A stretch of DNA of 64,000 bases from Burkholderiales bacterium (GCA_026932235.1 JAIXKR010000102.1:1-64000); one strand, 5' to 3'; numbered from the stretch's first letter, positions 8,709 through 18,055 are shown. Numbers and translations are program-made. The notes: generated by a model from the sequence alone, not told the origin.

Positions 8709-9761
8709 ATGAGGACTTCGCGGGCCGTGATGCGCGCAGCTTGCCGATGGTCCCTGGTCTGGCTGTTCGCCGTGCTGGGGGCATCTGGCGCACTTGCGCA
8801 GCCGACGCCGGTGAGCAGCTTTGCTGACGCGCCGGGCGACGGCGTCTACGCCTTTGCGAGCTGGACGCCGAAGACGCTCGGCGATCTGATGCGCGGTGAC
8901 GGTGGCGCGAGCGCGGTCCACATCGTCGGCCACCTGTTCCTGCCGCCGGGCGGCGGCAAGGTGCCGGCGGTGGTGCTGGTGCACGGCTCGGGCGGCGTCT
9001 ATGCGGCCGAGCTCGACTACTGGCCGCGGCAGTTCAACGCCGCCGGCATCGCCGTCTTCGTGCTCGACATGTTCGGCCCGCGTGGTGTGCGCAGCACGGC
9101 CGAGGACCAGTCGCAAGTGCCGTTTGCCGCCGACGTCGCCGACAGCTTCGCCGCGCTGAAGCTGCTCGCCACGCATCCGCGCATCGACGCCCGGCGCATC
9201 GCGGCCATGGGTGTCTCGCGCGGCGGCACCGCCGTGCTGCGCAGCGCGGTCGAACCCATCATCGCGGCGCAGAAGCTGCCGGATGGTCTGCAGTACGCGG
9301 CCATCGTGCCGATGTATGCCGGCGGCTGCAGCGGCATCTTCCGCCTCGTCGTGCGGCCGGGCGTGTTCTCGAAGGCGCCGATGCTGTTCGTGCACGGCAG
9401 CGCCGACGACTATGCGCCCATGGCGCCGTGTCAGGACTACGCGGGGAAGATCCGCGCCGCGGGCACGCCGGTGGACTTCGCCGTGATCGACGGCGCACAG
9501 CACAAGTTCGACGACGACGACACTCGGCGGCGCAGGCTTGCGAGCGTCACCAAGACGCGCGCCGACTGTCCGATCGAGGTAGACCTCGACGGTTTTCGCG
9601 CCTTCGACCGCAACACCGGCGGGCGCCTCGAAGGCCAGGCCTACAGGAGCGCGCTGGCGGCCTGCCGCGACACCGGCGCGACGGTGCAGGGCGACACCAC
9701 GGCTCGCGACCAGGCCGCGGCGGCGGTGGTCGGCTTTCTGAAGAGGACCTTCGGGATGTGA
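8709..9761 (+). CDS. periplasmic dienelactone hydrolase-like alpha/beta hydrolase
   Basis: 350 residues with a cleavable signal peptide ending ASGALAQ. The mature protein is an alpha/beta hydrolase: LVHGSGG oxyanion region, nucleophile elbow GVSRGG with the serine, an acid in VHGSADDYAP, and a catalytic histidine in GAQHKFDDDD. This layout matches the dienelactone hydrolase family. The nucleophile is Ser rather than the Cys of true dienelactone hydrolases, so it is probably a general secreted esterase or peptidase-like enzyme; the substrate is unknown. GGGAG lies about 7 bases before the ATG. It converges with the DUF1513 gene. Confidence 0.8.
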   Translation: MRTSRAVMRAACRWSLVWLFAVLGASGALAQPTPVSSFADAPGDGVYAFASWTPKTLGDLMRGDGGASAVHIVGHLFLPPGGGKVPAVVLVHGSGGVYAAELDYWPRQFNAAGIAVFVLDMFGPRGVRSTAEDQSQVPFAADVADSFAALKLLATHPRIDARRIAAMGVSRGGTAVLRSAVEPIIAAQKLPDGLQYAAIVPMYAGGCSGIFRLVVRPGVFSKAPMLFVHGSADDYAPMAPCQDYAGKIRAAGTPVDFAVIDGAQHKFDDDDTRRRRLASVTKTRADCPIEVDLDGFRAFDRNTGGRLEGQAYRSALAACRDTGATVQGDTTARDQAAAAVVGFLKRTFGM

Positions 9762-9766
9762 GGCCG

Positions 9767-9791
9767 GCGCGGCCGGTGCCGCCGGCCGCGC
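9767..9791. terminator. GC-rich hairpin between convergent genes
   Basis: A perfect 10-bp inverted repeat (GCGCGGCCGG, 9767-9776, with its complement at 9782-9791) around a 5-base loop sits in the 36-base gap between two convergent genes. No real T-run follows on either strand, so it may be a weak bidirectional terminator or an mRNA 3'-end stabiliser. Confidence 0.4.
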
Positions 9792-9797
9792 GCCTCT

Positions 9798-10910
9798 TCA
9801 GGCCAGCAGCGCCCAGTGGTTGCCGGCGGCCATGCCTTGCGGCCAGCGCAGCATCTGCGCCGGTTCGCTGGGGTGCCAGCGCGCCAGGCCCAGGCCGCCG
9901 CCGATGGCAACGCCCGGGGCGTCGGCCAGCGGCCACAGGCCGCAGGGGTTCTGCACCTTGCCGATGGTGAGGAACTCGTCGGCCTTGTGCGGCTGCCACA
10001 GCACGATGCGGTTGGCCTTCTGGGCGGTGAGCACGAAGCCGCCGTTGGGGCCGGGGGCGACGTCGCCGGCGTAGCCGTCGACGACCTGGCGCGAGGGGAT
10101 GGACAGGATCTTGCCGTCCCACACGGCGAGCAGCGGCGCGTCGCGACGGTGCGCCGGTTCGTCGTGCTCGGCCTGCAGGCCGATTCCCAGCAGCGGCTCG
10201 TCCCCGGCGCGCAGCGGACGGCTCCAGGCGATGTGGTGCGGGCTCAGGCGGGCGTCGGGCAGGGACCACTCGCCGAGCTTCTCGCCGCTGGCCGCGTCCA
10301 TGTGCACGATCGTCGGGTTCATCTGGTCGAGATCGCGCTTGAGGCCGGTGGGCGTGCGCGGAATGCCGCCGTTGGCGACGACGAGACGGCCGCGGCGGTC
10401 GACGAGGATTTGATGCGGGTCGATGCCGTGCGTGCGGTGCTCGGCAACCTTGCGCAGGTTGCGCACGTCGCGCACGCTGACCCAGCCCTGGCCGGTCTTG
10501 CGGTCGGTCTCGCCGGTGTAGAGCCACTGGCCGTCGAGACTGGCGATGACGTGGCCGTCGAATGTGCGGGCGTCACCCTCGTCGGCGCTTTCGAGGCGAT
10601 TCACGAGCTTGCCTTGACGGTCGGCGCGAACGATCCAGGTCCCCGGACGCGTGGCGACGGCGAGGAAGCCGCCGTCGGATTCCGGAACGATGGCGTGCGG
10701 CAGCGTGGGCAGGGTGATGGCGAACTCGGTCCGCACCTGGCCCGCGGCCCAGTCGATGGTGAGCGCGCCGATCTGGTATTCGCGCTCGTTCATGAACCAA
10801 CCGCCACCCACGCGCAGCGGGCGTTCCGCCGCTTGCGCCTGCGCCAGCAACGGCCACGCGGCGACGCCGAGGCTGGCGCCGAGTTGGGAGAGGAACAGTC
10901 GTCGGCTCAT
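9798..10910 (-). CDS. DUF1513 protein with Tat-type signal
   Basis: 370 residues. The N-terminus MSRRLFLSQLGASLG is a twin-arginine-type signal ending LLAQAQA, so the protein is exported folded. The rest is a repeat-rich beta-propeller-like domain matching DUF1513 (GGWFMNEREYQ, THGIDPHQILVD, LSPHHIAW). In other proteobacteria DUF1513 genes lie with imelysin and di-heme peroxidase-like genes in Fur-regulated iron uptake loci; here none of those partners is adjacent. A Fur-like box lies about 45 bases upstream of the start, which keeps the iron connection. Molecular role unknown. Confidence 0.8.
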   Translation of the reverse strand: MSRRLFLSQLGASLGVAAWPLLAQAQAAERPLRVGGGWFMNEREYQIGALTIDWAAGQVRTEFAITLPTLPHAIVPESDGGFLAVATRPGTWIVRADRQGKLVNRLESADEGDARTFDGHVIASLDGQWLYTGETDRKTGQGWVSVRDVRNLRKVAEHRTHGIDPHQILVDRRGRLVVANGGIPRTPTGLKRDLDQMNPTIVHMDAASGEKLGEWSLPDARLSPHHIAWSRPLRAGDEPLLGIGLQAEHDEPAHRRDAPLLAVWDGKILSIPSRQVVDGYAGDVAPGPNGGFVLTAQKANRIVLWQPHKADEFLTIGKVQNPCGLWPLADAPGVAIGGGLGLARWHPSEPAQMLRWPQGMAAGNHWALLA

Positions 10911-10950
10911 GGTGGATCGGGCGTCGCTACGCGCAAGGCCGGGAAGAATA

Positions 10951-11496
10951 TCACGAATGAAAATCGTTCTCGTCCGCGACGTCGGACATCGAGATCACTG
11001 CCAAAGGCATGCGTGCGCTGCGCGCGTCGGTTTGCAGCGCCGCCAGCAGCACGCCGAGGTCGGCCTCCAGCCGCTTCAGCAGCGCCGGGTCCAGGGCTTG
11101 CAGCGCCTGCGGCAGCAGGCCTGCGAACGGTCCCGAGGCGCGCTCGAGCCGGCGCAGCCCGGCGGCCCGCGGGTGCAGTTGCACGGTGCGGCGGTCGCTG
11201 CCCTTGCGCTCGGCGCGCACGAGTCCGGCTTGCGTGAGGGCGCGCACGAGGTTGCTGGCGGTGCTCTGGTGGATGTCCATGCGCCGCGCCAGTTCGGTGA
11301 CGCCGATTCCCGGCGTATCGCGCAGCAGCGCCAATGCCCACACCTGGGCGCCGCCGAGGCCGGCCTGCTTCTCGACCTGCTGGAAGTGCGCGCGCACGAG
11401 GTTCAGTATCTGCCGGAACTGGCGCATCACGCGCGCCTGGGTGGCCGCGGGCGTGTCGGCCCGGCCGGCGTCGGCGGCAGCCGGGGGCGGGCTCAT
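10951..11496 (-). CDS. MarR family transcriptional regulator
   Basis: 181 residues from the ATG at 11496, which overlaps the otsB stop (ATGA). Winged-helix MarR domain: helices from about residue 20, recognition region VTELARRMDIHQSTASNLVR, then wing GSDRRTVQLH. MarR proteins bind palindromic operators as dimers and often respond to small phenolic or oxidising ligands. As the last gene of the otsA-otsB-marR unit it may control trehalose synthesis, but this is only context. The C-terminal tail ends DVADENDFHS; its codons contain the Fur-like box of the next gene. No ligand-sensing cysteine is evident. Confidence 0.88.
   Translation of the reverse strand: MSPPPAAADAGRADTPAATQARVMRQFRQILNLVRAHFQQVEKQAGLGGAQVWALALLRDTPGIGVTELARRMDIHQSTASNLVRALTQAGLVRAERKGSDRRTVQLHPRAAGLRRLERASGPFAGLLPQALQALDPALLKRLEADLGVLLAALQTDARSARMPLAVISMSDVADENDFHS
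10953..10971 (-). promoter_or_regulatory. Fur-like box upstream of DUF1513 gene
   Basis: The 19 bases ACGAATGAAAATCGTTCTC match 13 of 19 positions of the palindromic Fur consensus. They lie 43-61 bases upstream of the DUF1513 ATG and overlap the last codons of the marR gene. Known DUF1513 loci are iron-regulated, which fits; no binding has been shown. Confidence 0.5.
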
Positions 11497-12293
11497 GCTG
11501 CGCCCTGTTCGAGACGCTGGCGCATGCGCTCCAGCAGCATCGCCATCTCGGTCGGGCTGTCGAGGTAAAAGCGTGCGCGCGAGGCGGCATCGCGGCCGAC
11601 GCGCAGCGTCAGCCAGTGCGCGGGGGCACGGGCGAAAACGGGCTCGTCGTTGACGTCGTCGCCGGCAAAGAGGGCGGTCTCGGCCTCGGCACGGGCAACG
11701 AGTTGGAGCATGGCGTCGGCCTTGTCGGGACAGCCGCTGGCCACGAGGTTGACGACGCGCTTGCCGGCGAAGACGTCGATGCCCGGCGGCCGGCCTTCGA
11801 GCGCGGCGTCGATCGCCGCCAGCGCGGCGCCTTCCGAGGCCGCGAGCCGGTGGTGCAGCGCGAGCGAGAGGCCCTTGTCCTCGATGCCCACGCCGGCGGC
11901 GAGCAGCCGCTGCTGCTGTCCCTGCAGATGCGCGCGCAGCGGGTCGAGGGCCGCGTGCCAGGCGCGTGTGGCCTCGGCATCGTCGGCGTGCTCGGCGCCG
12001 TGGTTGCCGACGAGGTAGGTCGGCGTGAATCCCAGGCGCTGGCGCAGGTCGGCCAGCGAGCGCCCGCTGATCACCGCCACCGGCAGCCGTGTGGCCAGCG
12101 CCGCCAGGCGTGCCGCGACCGCCTGCGACAGCCGCGCCTGCGCCGGCTGCGTGACGATGGGCGCGAGCGTCCCGTCGAAGTCGAAGGCCAGCAGCGCGCG
12201 CTGCTGCAGCAGCTGCGTCAGCGCCGCCTGGCCCTCGGCGCTGAAGATGTGCGGCCGCCGGGCGGACTCGCCGCTGCCCTCGCGCGCGGCCAC
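11493..12293 (-). CDS. otsB: trehalose-6-phosphate phosphatase
   Basis: 266 residues. HAD-superfamily phosphatase with the nucleophile motif LAFDFDGTLAP (DxDGT) near residue 36, motif II SGRS, a lysine-containing motif III region and the acidic motif IV GDDVNDEP. Removes phosphate from trehalose-6-phosphate to give trehalose. Its start lies right after the otsA stop, and its stop overlaps marR, so the three genes are one operon. Confidence 0.95.
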   Translation of the reverse strand: MAAREGSGESARRPHIFSAEGQAALTQLLQQRALLAFDFDGTLAPIVTQPAQARLSQAVAARLAALATRLPVAVISGRSLADLRQRLGFTPTYLVGNHGAEHADDAEATRAWHAALDPLRAHLQGQQQRLLAAGVGIEDKGLSLALHHRLAASEGAALAAIDAALEGRPPGIDVFAGKRVVNLVASGCPDKADAMLQLVARAEAETALFAGDDVNDEPVFARAPAHWLTLRVGRDAASRARFYLDSPTEMAMLLERMRQRLEQGAA

Positions 12294-14654
12294 CTAGCCG
12301 TCCTCCTGGAAGCGGCGCACGCGCGCCTCGATGCGCGCGCGCAGGCGCGAGCGCCCGGCGTCGGCGAGCATGCGTCCGGCCCAGCGGTAGACGTTGAACT
12401 CGCGCACCGTGCTGCGCAGGCTGGCCATGCGCTCGCGCTGCTCCGCCGCGGGCATGGTGGCGGCGCGGTACAGGGCGTCGGCCGTCTCCTCGACGTGGTA
12501 GGGGTTGACGATCAGCGCCTCGGTCAGCTCGCGCGAGGCGCCGGCGAAGCGGCTGAGCACGAGTACGCCCGCCAGGTCGTCGCGCGCGGCGACGAATTCC
12601 TTGGCCACCAGGTTCATGCCGTCGTGCAGGCTGGTGACGACGCAGATGTCGGCGGCGCGGAAGAGTTCGTTGACGGCGTCCGGCTCGTGGTGCCGCGCCA
12701 GCAGGTGCACCGGTTGGCAGGCGGCGCTGCCGAAGCGGGTGTTGATGCGCGCAGCGGTCAGCTGCACGCGCTGCTGGAAGCTCTGGTACTCGTCGAGCGC
12801 GGCGCGCGTGGGGGCCGCGACTTGCACGAAGACGAAGCGGCCGGCCATCTCGGGCTGCTTCTCGAGCAGGCGTTCGACCGCGTTCAGCCGTTCGAGGATG
12901 CCCTTGGTGTAGTCGAAACGGTCGACCCCGACCGCCAGCACCGCATTCTCGGGCAGCGCCAGGCGCTCGAAGACGCGCCGGCGGCACTCGGCCACCGCGG
13001 GCCATGCGGCCGCGGCGTCGTCGGGCCAGGCGATCGAGATCGGGTAGCTCTCGACCAGCGTCTCCTTGTCCTGGTGCGCGATGATCGAGTGCTCGTGCTC
13101 GATGCGCGCCTCGAGGTAGCGATCGACCGTCTCGATGAAGTTCTTGCAGTGGTAGCGCGTGTGAAAGCCGAGGATGGTGCTGCCCAGCATGCCCTGCAGG
13201 ATCTCGCGCCGCCACGGGCAGATGCCGAAGCTCTCGGGGTTGGGCCAGGGGATGTGCCAGAAGGTCAGGATGGTGGCTTCGGGCAGCTGCTCGCGCACCA
13301 TCGCCGGCAGCAGCGCGAAGTGATAGTCCTGCACCAGCACCACCGGGTCCTCGCGCCGCGCCTCGGCGACGACGGCGTCGGCAAAGCGCTGGTTGACGGT
13401 GCGGTAGGCCTCCCAATCGGACTCGCGGAACACCGGGCGCACATGCGCGACGTGGCACAGCGGCCACATGCCCTCGTTGGCGAAGCCGTAGTAGTAGCCC
13501 TGCTCCTCTTCCGGCGTGAGCCAGATGCGGCGCAGCCAGTAGTCCTTCTGCCCCGGCGGCACGGCGACGCGATCGCCCGCATCGACGACTTCGCGGTCGG
13601 CGTCCCCGCTGCCGTGCGCGATCCAGGTGCCCGAGCAGGCGCGCATCACCGGTTCGACGGCCGTCACCAGGCCGCTGGCCGGACGCTTGACGACGATGCC
13701 GTCATCGCCATGCACGTGGATGTAGGGCTCGCGATTGCTGACGACGATGACCTGGTCGCCGGAGAGCCGCGTGCGCAGCAGGCTGCGCAGGCGTTCGGCG
13801 GTCCATTCGGCCTCGGGCCCTTGCGCGCGCCGGTACTCGTCCTCGAGGTCGCGCAGGCGGCTGCGCAGCTCGCTCGCCAGCGGCGCCAGCTCCGGCACCG
13901 GCGCGAACGGCGCCAGCACCCCCTCGCCGCGCATCAGCGCGCGCGCGCCCTTGACCCAGCCGCGCCAGCTCAGCTGCGCCACCGCCACCGTGATGAGCGC
14001 GATCGCCAGGCCCAGCACGGCGATGAAGCCGATCAGATAGCGGCGCGTGTCCTGGCTGCGGCGGTCGATGAAGCTCAGGTCGTGCAGCATCAGCAGCCGG
14101 CCCACGAGCACGGGCTGCGGCGGCGACGCCGCCGCAGCCGCCGGGTTGGCCGGCGGGGCGGGCAGCGGCACCACGTCACCGCTGGTGATGCCGCCTTCGG
14201 GCAAGGCCGGCGCGACGGGCGCCGCCGGTGGCGGCGGCAGCCCCATGACCTCGTGGACGCCGACGTGCACGCTGCCGCCGGCGAGCGCGAGCTGTGGCTC
14301 GCCCTGCTGGGCGACGTCGAGCGCGTGGCGGCAGCTCAGCTCCGGCGGGAAGCGTTGCGTGTGCTGAAGCAGCTCGCCGCTGGGGCTGCACAGGCCGATG
14401 GCGTACATGCGCTCGTCCTGCGTCGCACGCTCGAACAGCGGACGCAGGCGCTCGGTGCGGTGCGTCTGCAGCGCTTCGGCGACCGCGTCCGTGAGCGCGC
14501 CGGCGACCAGCATGCCGCGGCTGTTGAGGTCGCGGCTGAACCAGCGCAGTGTCACCTGGTCCAGCAGCGGCACGGCCAGCATGGCGGCCAGGACCAGCGT
14601 CACCGTGAGCGGCAACAGGAAGCGCAGCTGCAGGCGCAGCGAACTCAGCGCCAT
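12294..14654 (-). CDS. otsA: trehalose-6-phosphate synthase fused to membrane sensor-like module
   Basis: 786 residues from the ATG at 14654, far longer than E. coli OtsA (about 470). The C-terminal ~490 residues are a GT20 trehalose-6-phosphate synthase (UDP-glucose plus glucose-6-phosphate): SNREPYIHVH, PASGLVTAVEP, FWHIPWPNPE, GVDRFDYTKG and SLHDGMNLVAKEF are all recognisable. The first ~300 residues are unlike OtsA: a helix at about 12-32, a ~190-residue extracytoplasmic segment with sensor-like MYAIGLCSPSGELL and a Pro/Ala-rich stretch, a second helix near 228-248, then a HAMP-like linker. The catalytic part is therefore membrane-tethered and might be regulated from outside. Divergent from the GH15 gene with 78 bases between the two starts. 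Confidence 0.9.
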   Translation of the reverse strand: MALSSLRLQLRFLLPLTVTLVLAAMLAVPLLDQVTLRWFSRDLNSRGMLVAGALTDAVAEALQTHRTERLRPLFERATQDERMYAIGLCSPSGELLQHTQRFPPELSCRHALDVAQQGEPQLALAGGSVHVGVHEVMGLPPPPAAPVAPALPEGGITSGDVVPLPAPPANPAAAAASPPQPVLVGRLLMLHDLSFIDRRSQDTRRYLIGFIAVLGLAIALITVAVAQLSWRGWVKGARALMRGEGVLAPFAPVPELAPLASELRSRLRDLEDEYRRAQGPEAEWTAERLRSLLRTRLSGDQVIVVSNREPYIHVHGDDGIVVKRPASGLVTAVEPVMRACSGTWIAHGSGDADREVVDAGDRVAVPPGQKDYWLRRIWLTPEEEQGYYYGFANEGMWPLCHVAHVRPVFRESDWEAYRTVNQRFADAVVAEARREDPVVLVQDYHFALLPAMVREQLPEATILTFWHIPWPNPESFGICPWRREILQGMLGSTILGFHTRYHCKNFIETVDRYLEARIEHEHSIIAHQDKETLVESYPISIAWPDDAAAAWPAVAECRRRVFERLALPENAVLAVGVDRFDYTKGILERLNAVERLLEKQPEMAGRFVFVQVAAPTRAALDEYQSFQQRVQLTAARINTRFGSAACQPVHLLARHHEPDAVNELFRAADICVVTSLHDGMNLVAKEFVAARDDLAGVLVLSRFAGASRELTEALIVNPYHVEETADALYRAATMPAAEQRERMASLRSTVREFNVYRWAGRMLADAGRSRLRARIEARVRRFQEDG

Positions 14655-14732
14655 GCGCGGCCAGGGGTATCGAAGGCGAAATACATGGGCACAAATGTAT
14701 AACATGCCGCACCCGCCACCCGAGGAGGCCTC

Positions 14733-16583
14733 TTGACGAAACCCGCCGCTTCTCCCGCGCCCGTCGTTCCCCCCGCGGCCCGCCCGGAGGATGCCAGCCC
14801 GTCGCTGGACCTGGCCGTGATCGGCAACTGCGGCGTCGGCGCGCTCGTCGACCGCATCGGGCGGATCGTCTGGTGCTGCCTGCCACGCGTCGACAGCACG
14901 CCCGTCTTCGACGCGCTCATGCACAGCGCCGACGGCCTGCCGCACGCCGGGGCCTTCACGATCGAACTCGAGGGCCTCGTGCGCTGCGAGCAGTTCTACG
15001 AGGCCAACACCGCGGTGCTGGTGACGCGGCTGTGGGACGCGGCGGGGCAGGGCATCGAGCTGCGCGACTTCGCGCCGCGTTTCACGATGCACGATCGCAT
15101 GTTCCGCCCCGCGCAGCTCGTGCGGCGCGTGCGCCCGATCAGCGGCTGCCCACGAATCCGCATCCTGCTGCAGCCGCAGGGCGACTGGGGCGCGAGCCCG
15201 GCGCAGGTGACGCGCGGCAGCCACCACCTGCGCTACGTGCTGCCGCACTGCACGCTGCGCCTGAACACGAGCGCCCCCATCACCTACGTCGGCGAGTCCA
15301 CCTGGTTCCAGCTGCGCACGCCGCTGTCCTTCCTGCTCGGGCCCGACGAGACGCTCACCGGCGCCGTAGACGACACCGCGCGCGACTTCGACGAGCGCAC
15401 GGTGGCGCACTGGCGGCGCTGGACGCGGCGGCTGGCGCTGCCACTGCAGTGGCAGGAGGCGGTGATCCGCGCGGCGATCACGCTCAAGCTCTGCCAGGTC
15501 GAGGACACCGGCGCCATCGTCGCCGCGCTCACCACCAGCATTCCCGAGGCGCCGCACAGCGGCCGCACCTGGGACTACCGCTACTGCTGGCTGCGCGACG
15601 CCTTCTTCGTCGTGCGCGCGCTCAACAGCCTGGCCGAGATGAGCACGATGGAGGGCTACCTGCGCTGGCTCTACAACGTCGTGCGCGGCGCGGAGAACGG
15701 CCACGTGCAGCCGCTGTTCGGGGTTGGCCTCGAGGCCGACCTGCCCGAGTCGATCATCACCGCCGCCGCGGGCTACCGGGGCATGGGCCCCGTGCGCGTG
15801 GGCAACCAGGCCGCCGAGCACTTCCAGCACGACGTCTACGGCAGCATCGTGCTCGGCGCGTCGCAGGCCTTCCACGACCAGCGCCTCTTCAACCGCGGCA
15901 GCGCCGGCGACTTCGCCGCGCTCGAGGTCATGGGCGAGCGCGCCTGGGCGCTGCACGACCAGCCCGACGCCGGCATCTGGGAGCTGCGCACGCGCGCGCG
16001 CGTGCACACCTCGTCGGTGCTGATGTGCTGGGCCGCGTGCGACCGCCTCGCGCGCATGGCCGCGGCGCTCGGGCTGCTGGCGCGCGCGCAGCACTGGCGC
16101 GAGCGCGCACAGGTGGTGCGCGAGCTCATCCTCGCACGCGCCTGGAGCGAGCGCCGCGGCGCCTTCGTCGAGAGCCTGGACGGCGAGTACCTGGACGCCA
16201 GCGTGCTGCTCATGGCCGAGGTCGGCTTCCTGCCGGCGCAGGACCCGCGCTTCGTGCGCACGGTGGACGCGCTCATCACCCACCTCAGCGACGGCCCCTA
16301 CCTGCGCCGCTACGAGGAGGCCGACGACTTCGGCCGCCCCGAGGTCGCCTTCAACGTCTGCTCCTTCTGGCTCGTCGACGCGCTCGCGCGCATCGGCCGC
16401 CCCGAGCAGGCGCGCGAAGCCTTCGAGACGCTGCTGGCCACCCGCAACCACGTCGGCCTGCTCAGCGAGGACACCGCCCCGGCCACGCGCGAGCTCTGGG
16501 GCAACTTCCCGCAGACCTACTCGATGGTGGGCATCGTCAACGGCGCCGTGCGCCTGAGCGCGCCCTGGGACAGCGTGGTGTAG
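14733..16583 (+). CDS. GH15 family glycoside hydrolase (glucoamylase/trehalase-like)
   Basis: 616 residues starting at TTG 14733, preceded by a strong AGGAGG at 14723-14728; no ATG fits. N-terminal beta-sandwich domain (LAVIGNCGVGALVDRIGRI, about 28-46) followed by an (alpha/alpha)6 catalytic domain: RTWDYRYCWLRDAFF is the family signature and the late EEADDFGRPEVAFN region should carry a catalytic acid. GH15 members of this type cleave trehalose or alpha-glucans by inversion. The gene is divergent from otsA-otsB-marR, so a role in trehalose or glycogen turnover is likely. There is no signal peptide, so it should be cytoplasmic. Confidence 0.9.
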   Translation: MTKPAASPAPVVPPAARPEDASPSLDLAVIGNCGVGALVDRIGRIVWCCLPRVDSTPVFDALMHSADGLPHAGAFTIELEGLVRCEQFYEANTAVLVTRLWDAAGQGIELRDFAPRFTMHDRMFRPAQLVRRVRPISGCPRIRILLQPQGDWGASPAQVTRGSHHLRYVLPHCTLRLNTSAPITYVGESTWFQLRTPLSFLLGPDETLTGAVDDTARDFDERTVAHWRRWTRRLALPLQWQEAVIRAAITLKLCQVEDTGAIVAALTTSIPEAPHSGRTWDYRYCWLRDAFFVVRALNSLAEMSTMEGYLRWLYNVVRGAENGHVQPLFGVGLEADLPESIITAAAGYRGMGPVRVGNQAAEHFQHDVYGSIVLGASQAFHDQRLFNRGSAGDFAALEVMGERAWALHDQPDAGIWELRTRARVHTSSVLMCWAACDRLARMAAALGLLARAQHWRERAQVVRELILARAWSERRGAFVESLDGEYLDASVLLMAEVGFLPAQDPRFVRTVDALITHLSDGPYLRRYEEADDFGRPEVAFNVCSFWLVDALARIGRPEQAREAFETLLATRNHVGLLSEDTAPATRELWGNFPQTYSMVGIVNGAVRLSAPWDSVV

Positions 16584-16601
16584 CGCCGACGCCGGCGCGT
16601 C

Positions 16602-18053
16602 CTACTTGCGCCAGAAGGCCGGCGTCAGCAGCACCAGCACCGCCAGGAGCTCGAGTCGCCCGAGCACCATGGCCGCCGTGCAGATCCAGAGCTGCAAGCC
16701 GCTCAGGCCGCCGTAGTTGAGCGCGGGGCCGACCTCGCCCAGGCCCGGGCCGATGTTGTTCAGGCAGGCGAGCACGGCGGTGAAGGCGCTCACCGGGTCC
16801 AGCCCGCTGAAGAGCATGGCCAGCGTGAGCACGACCAGGCAGGCGCCGTACATCATCATGTAGGCGACGACGCTGTGCATCACGCGCTCGCTCACCACCG
16901 TTGCGCCCAGCACCACCGGCGTCACCGCGCTCGGGTGCAGGATGCGCAGCAGCTCGCGCCGCGAGAGCTTGAGCAGCAGCAGCACGCGCACCATCTTCAT
17001 GCCGCCGCCGGTGCTGCCGGCACAGGTGGCGAAGCATCCCAGCAGGATCATCAGCAACGGCGCGAAGGCCGGCCATTGGGCGTAGTCCCCGGTCGTGTAG
17101 CCCGTGGTCGTGGCCACCGACACGACGTGGAATCCCGCCAGCCGCAGCGCCGCCGGCAGCGAGGGCGCTTGCCCCTGTGCCCAGAGGTAGACGCTGAGCA
17201 GCGCCACCGCGGCGAGCAGGACGCCGAGGTAGGCGCGTGCCTCGGAGTTGCGCCAGACCGGTGCCGGCGAGCGCGCGCGCCAGGCGGCGAAGTAGAGCAC
17301 CAGGTTGATTCCGGAGAGCGTCATGAAGCCGATCGCGACCGCCTCGATCGCGGGCGAATTCCAGTAGCCGAAGCTGTCGTCGTGGCTGGAGAATCCGCTC
17401 AGGCTCACCGTCGTGCACATGTGCATGAAGGCGTCGCTCCAGCTCATTCCGGCCATCTGGTAGGCGAGCGTGCAGGCCATGGCGATGGCGGCGTAGATGA
17501 CCCAGACCGCGCGCGCCGTGTCGGCGATGCGTGGCGTGAGCTTCTGGTCCTTCATCGGGCCGGTCATCTCGGTCTTCACGAGCTGATTGCCGCCCACGCC
17601 CAGCAGCGGCAGGATCGCCACCGCCAGGATGATGATCCCGAGCCCGCCGACCAGCGACAGCAGGCAGCGCCAGACGTTGACGGCCGTCGGCAGCGCATCC
17701 AGTCCCGAGAGCACGGTTGCGCCGGTGGTCGTGAAGCCCGACATGGCCTCGAAGTAGGCCTCCGTGAAACCCAGCTGCGGCAGCGCCAGCAGCAGCGGCA
17801 GCGCGCCGAAGAGCGGCAGCAGCATCCAGGTGAGGCCGACGAGGAGGAAGCCATCGCGCGGCTGCAGCTCGCGGCGGAAGCGCCGCGTCGCCAGACTCAT
17901 CGCCAGGCCGCAGACGAGCGTGACCGCCGCCGCGGTGACGAAGGGTGCGCGCGCGGCGTCGTCGCCGGCGGCAAACGCCAGGGGCACGCCCATGAGCAGC
18001 GCGAACATCACGACCAGGCGGCCGACCATGGCGACGACGGCCAGCGCGCCCAT
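16602..18053 (-). CDS. trkH: Trk potassium uptake membrane subunit TrkH
   Basis: 483 residues from the ATG at 18053, two bases after the trkA stop. Integral membrane protein with about ten helices and the four P-loop selectivity segments: TTTGATVL, TVSLSGFSSHD, ATTTGYTTGD and NNIGPGLGEVGP. Mediates K+ uptake at the inner membrane, gated by the TrkA ring. Order trkA-trkH on one transcript. Converges with the GH15 gene with 18 bases between stops. Confidence 0.96.
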   Translation of the reverse strand: MGALAVVAMVGRLVVMFALLMGVPLAFAAGDDAARAPFVTAAAVTLVCGLAMSLATRRFRRELQPRDGFLLVGLTWMLLPLFGALPLLLALPQLGFTEAYFEAMSGFTTTGATVLSGLDALPTAVNVWRCLLSLVGGLGIIILAVAILPLLGVGGNQLVKTEMTGPMKDQKLTPRIADTARAVWVIYAAIAMACTLAYQMAGMSWSDAFMHMCTTVSLSGFSSHDDSFGYWNSPAIEAVAIGFMTLSGINLVLYFAAWRARSPAPVWRNSEARAYLGVLLAAVALLSVYLWAQGQAPSLPAALRLAGFHVVSVATTTGYTTGDYAQWPAFAPLLMILLGCFATCAGSTGGGMKMVRVLLLLKLSRRELLRILHPSAVTPVVLGATVVSERVMHSVVAYMMMYGACLVVLTLAMLFSGLDPVSAFTAVLACLNNIGPGLGEVGPALNYGGLSGLQLWICTAAMVLGRLELLAVLVLLTPAFWRK

Positions 18054-18055
18054 GT

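Noticed and set aside
12294..16451. Very long open minus-strand frame (over 1300 codons) running through the GH15 gene
   Set aside because: Only the part below 14654 has family similarity (OtsA). The rest is the antisense of the GH15 gene, open because of high GC.
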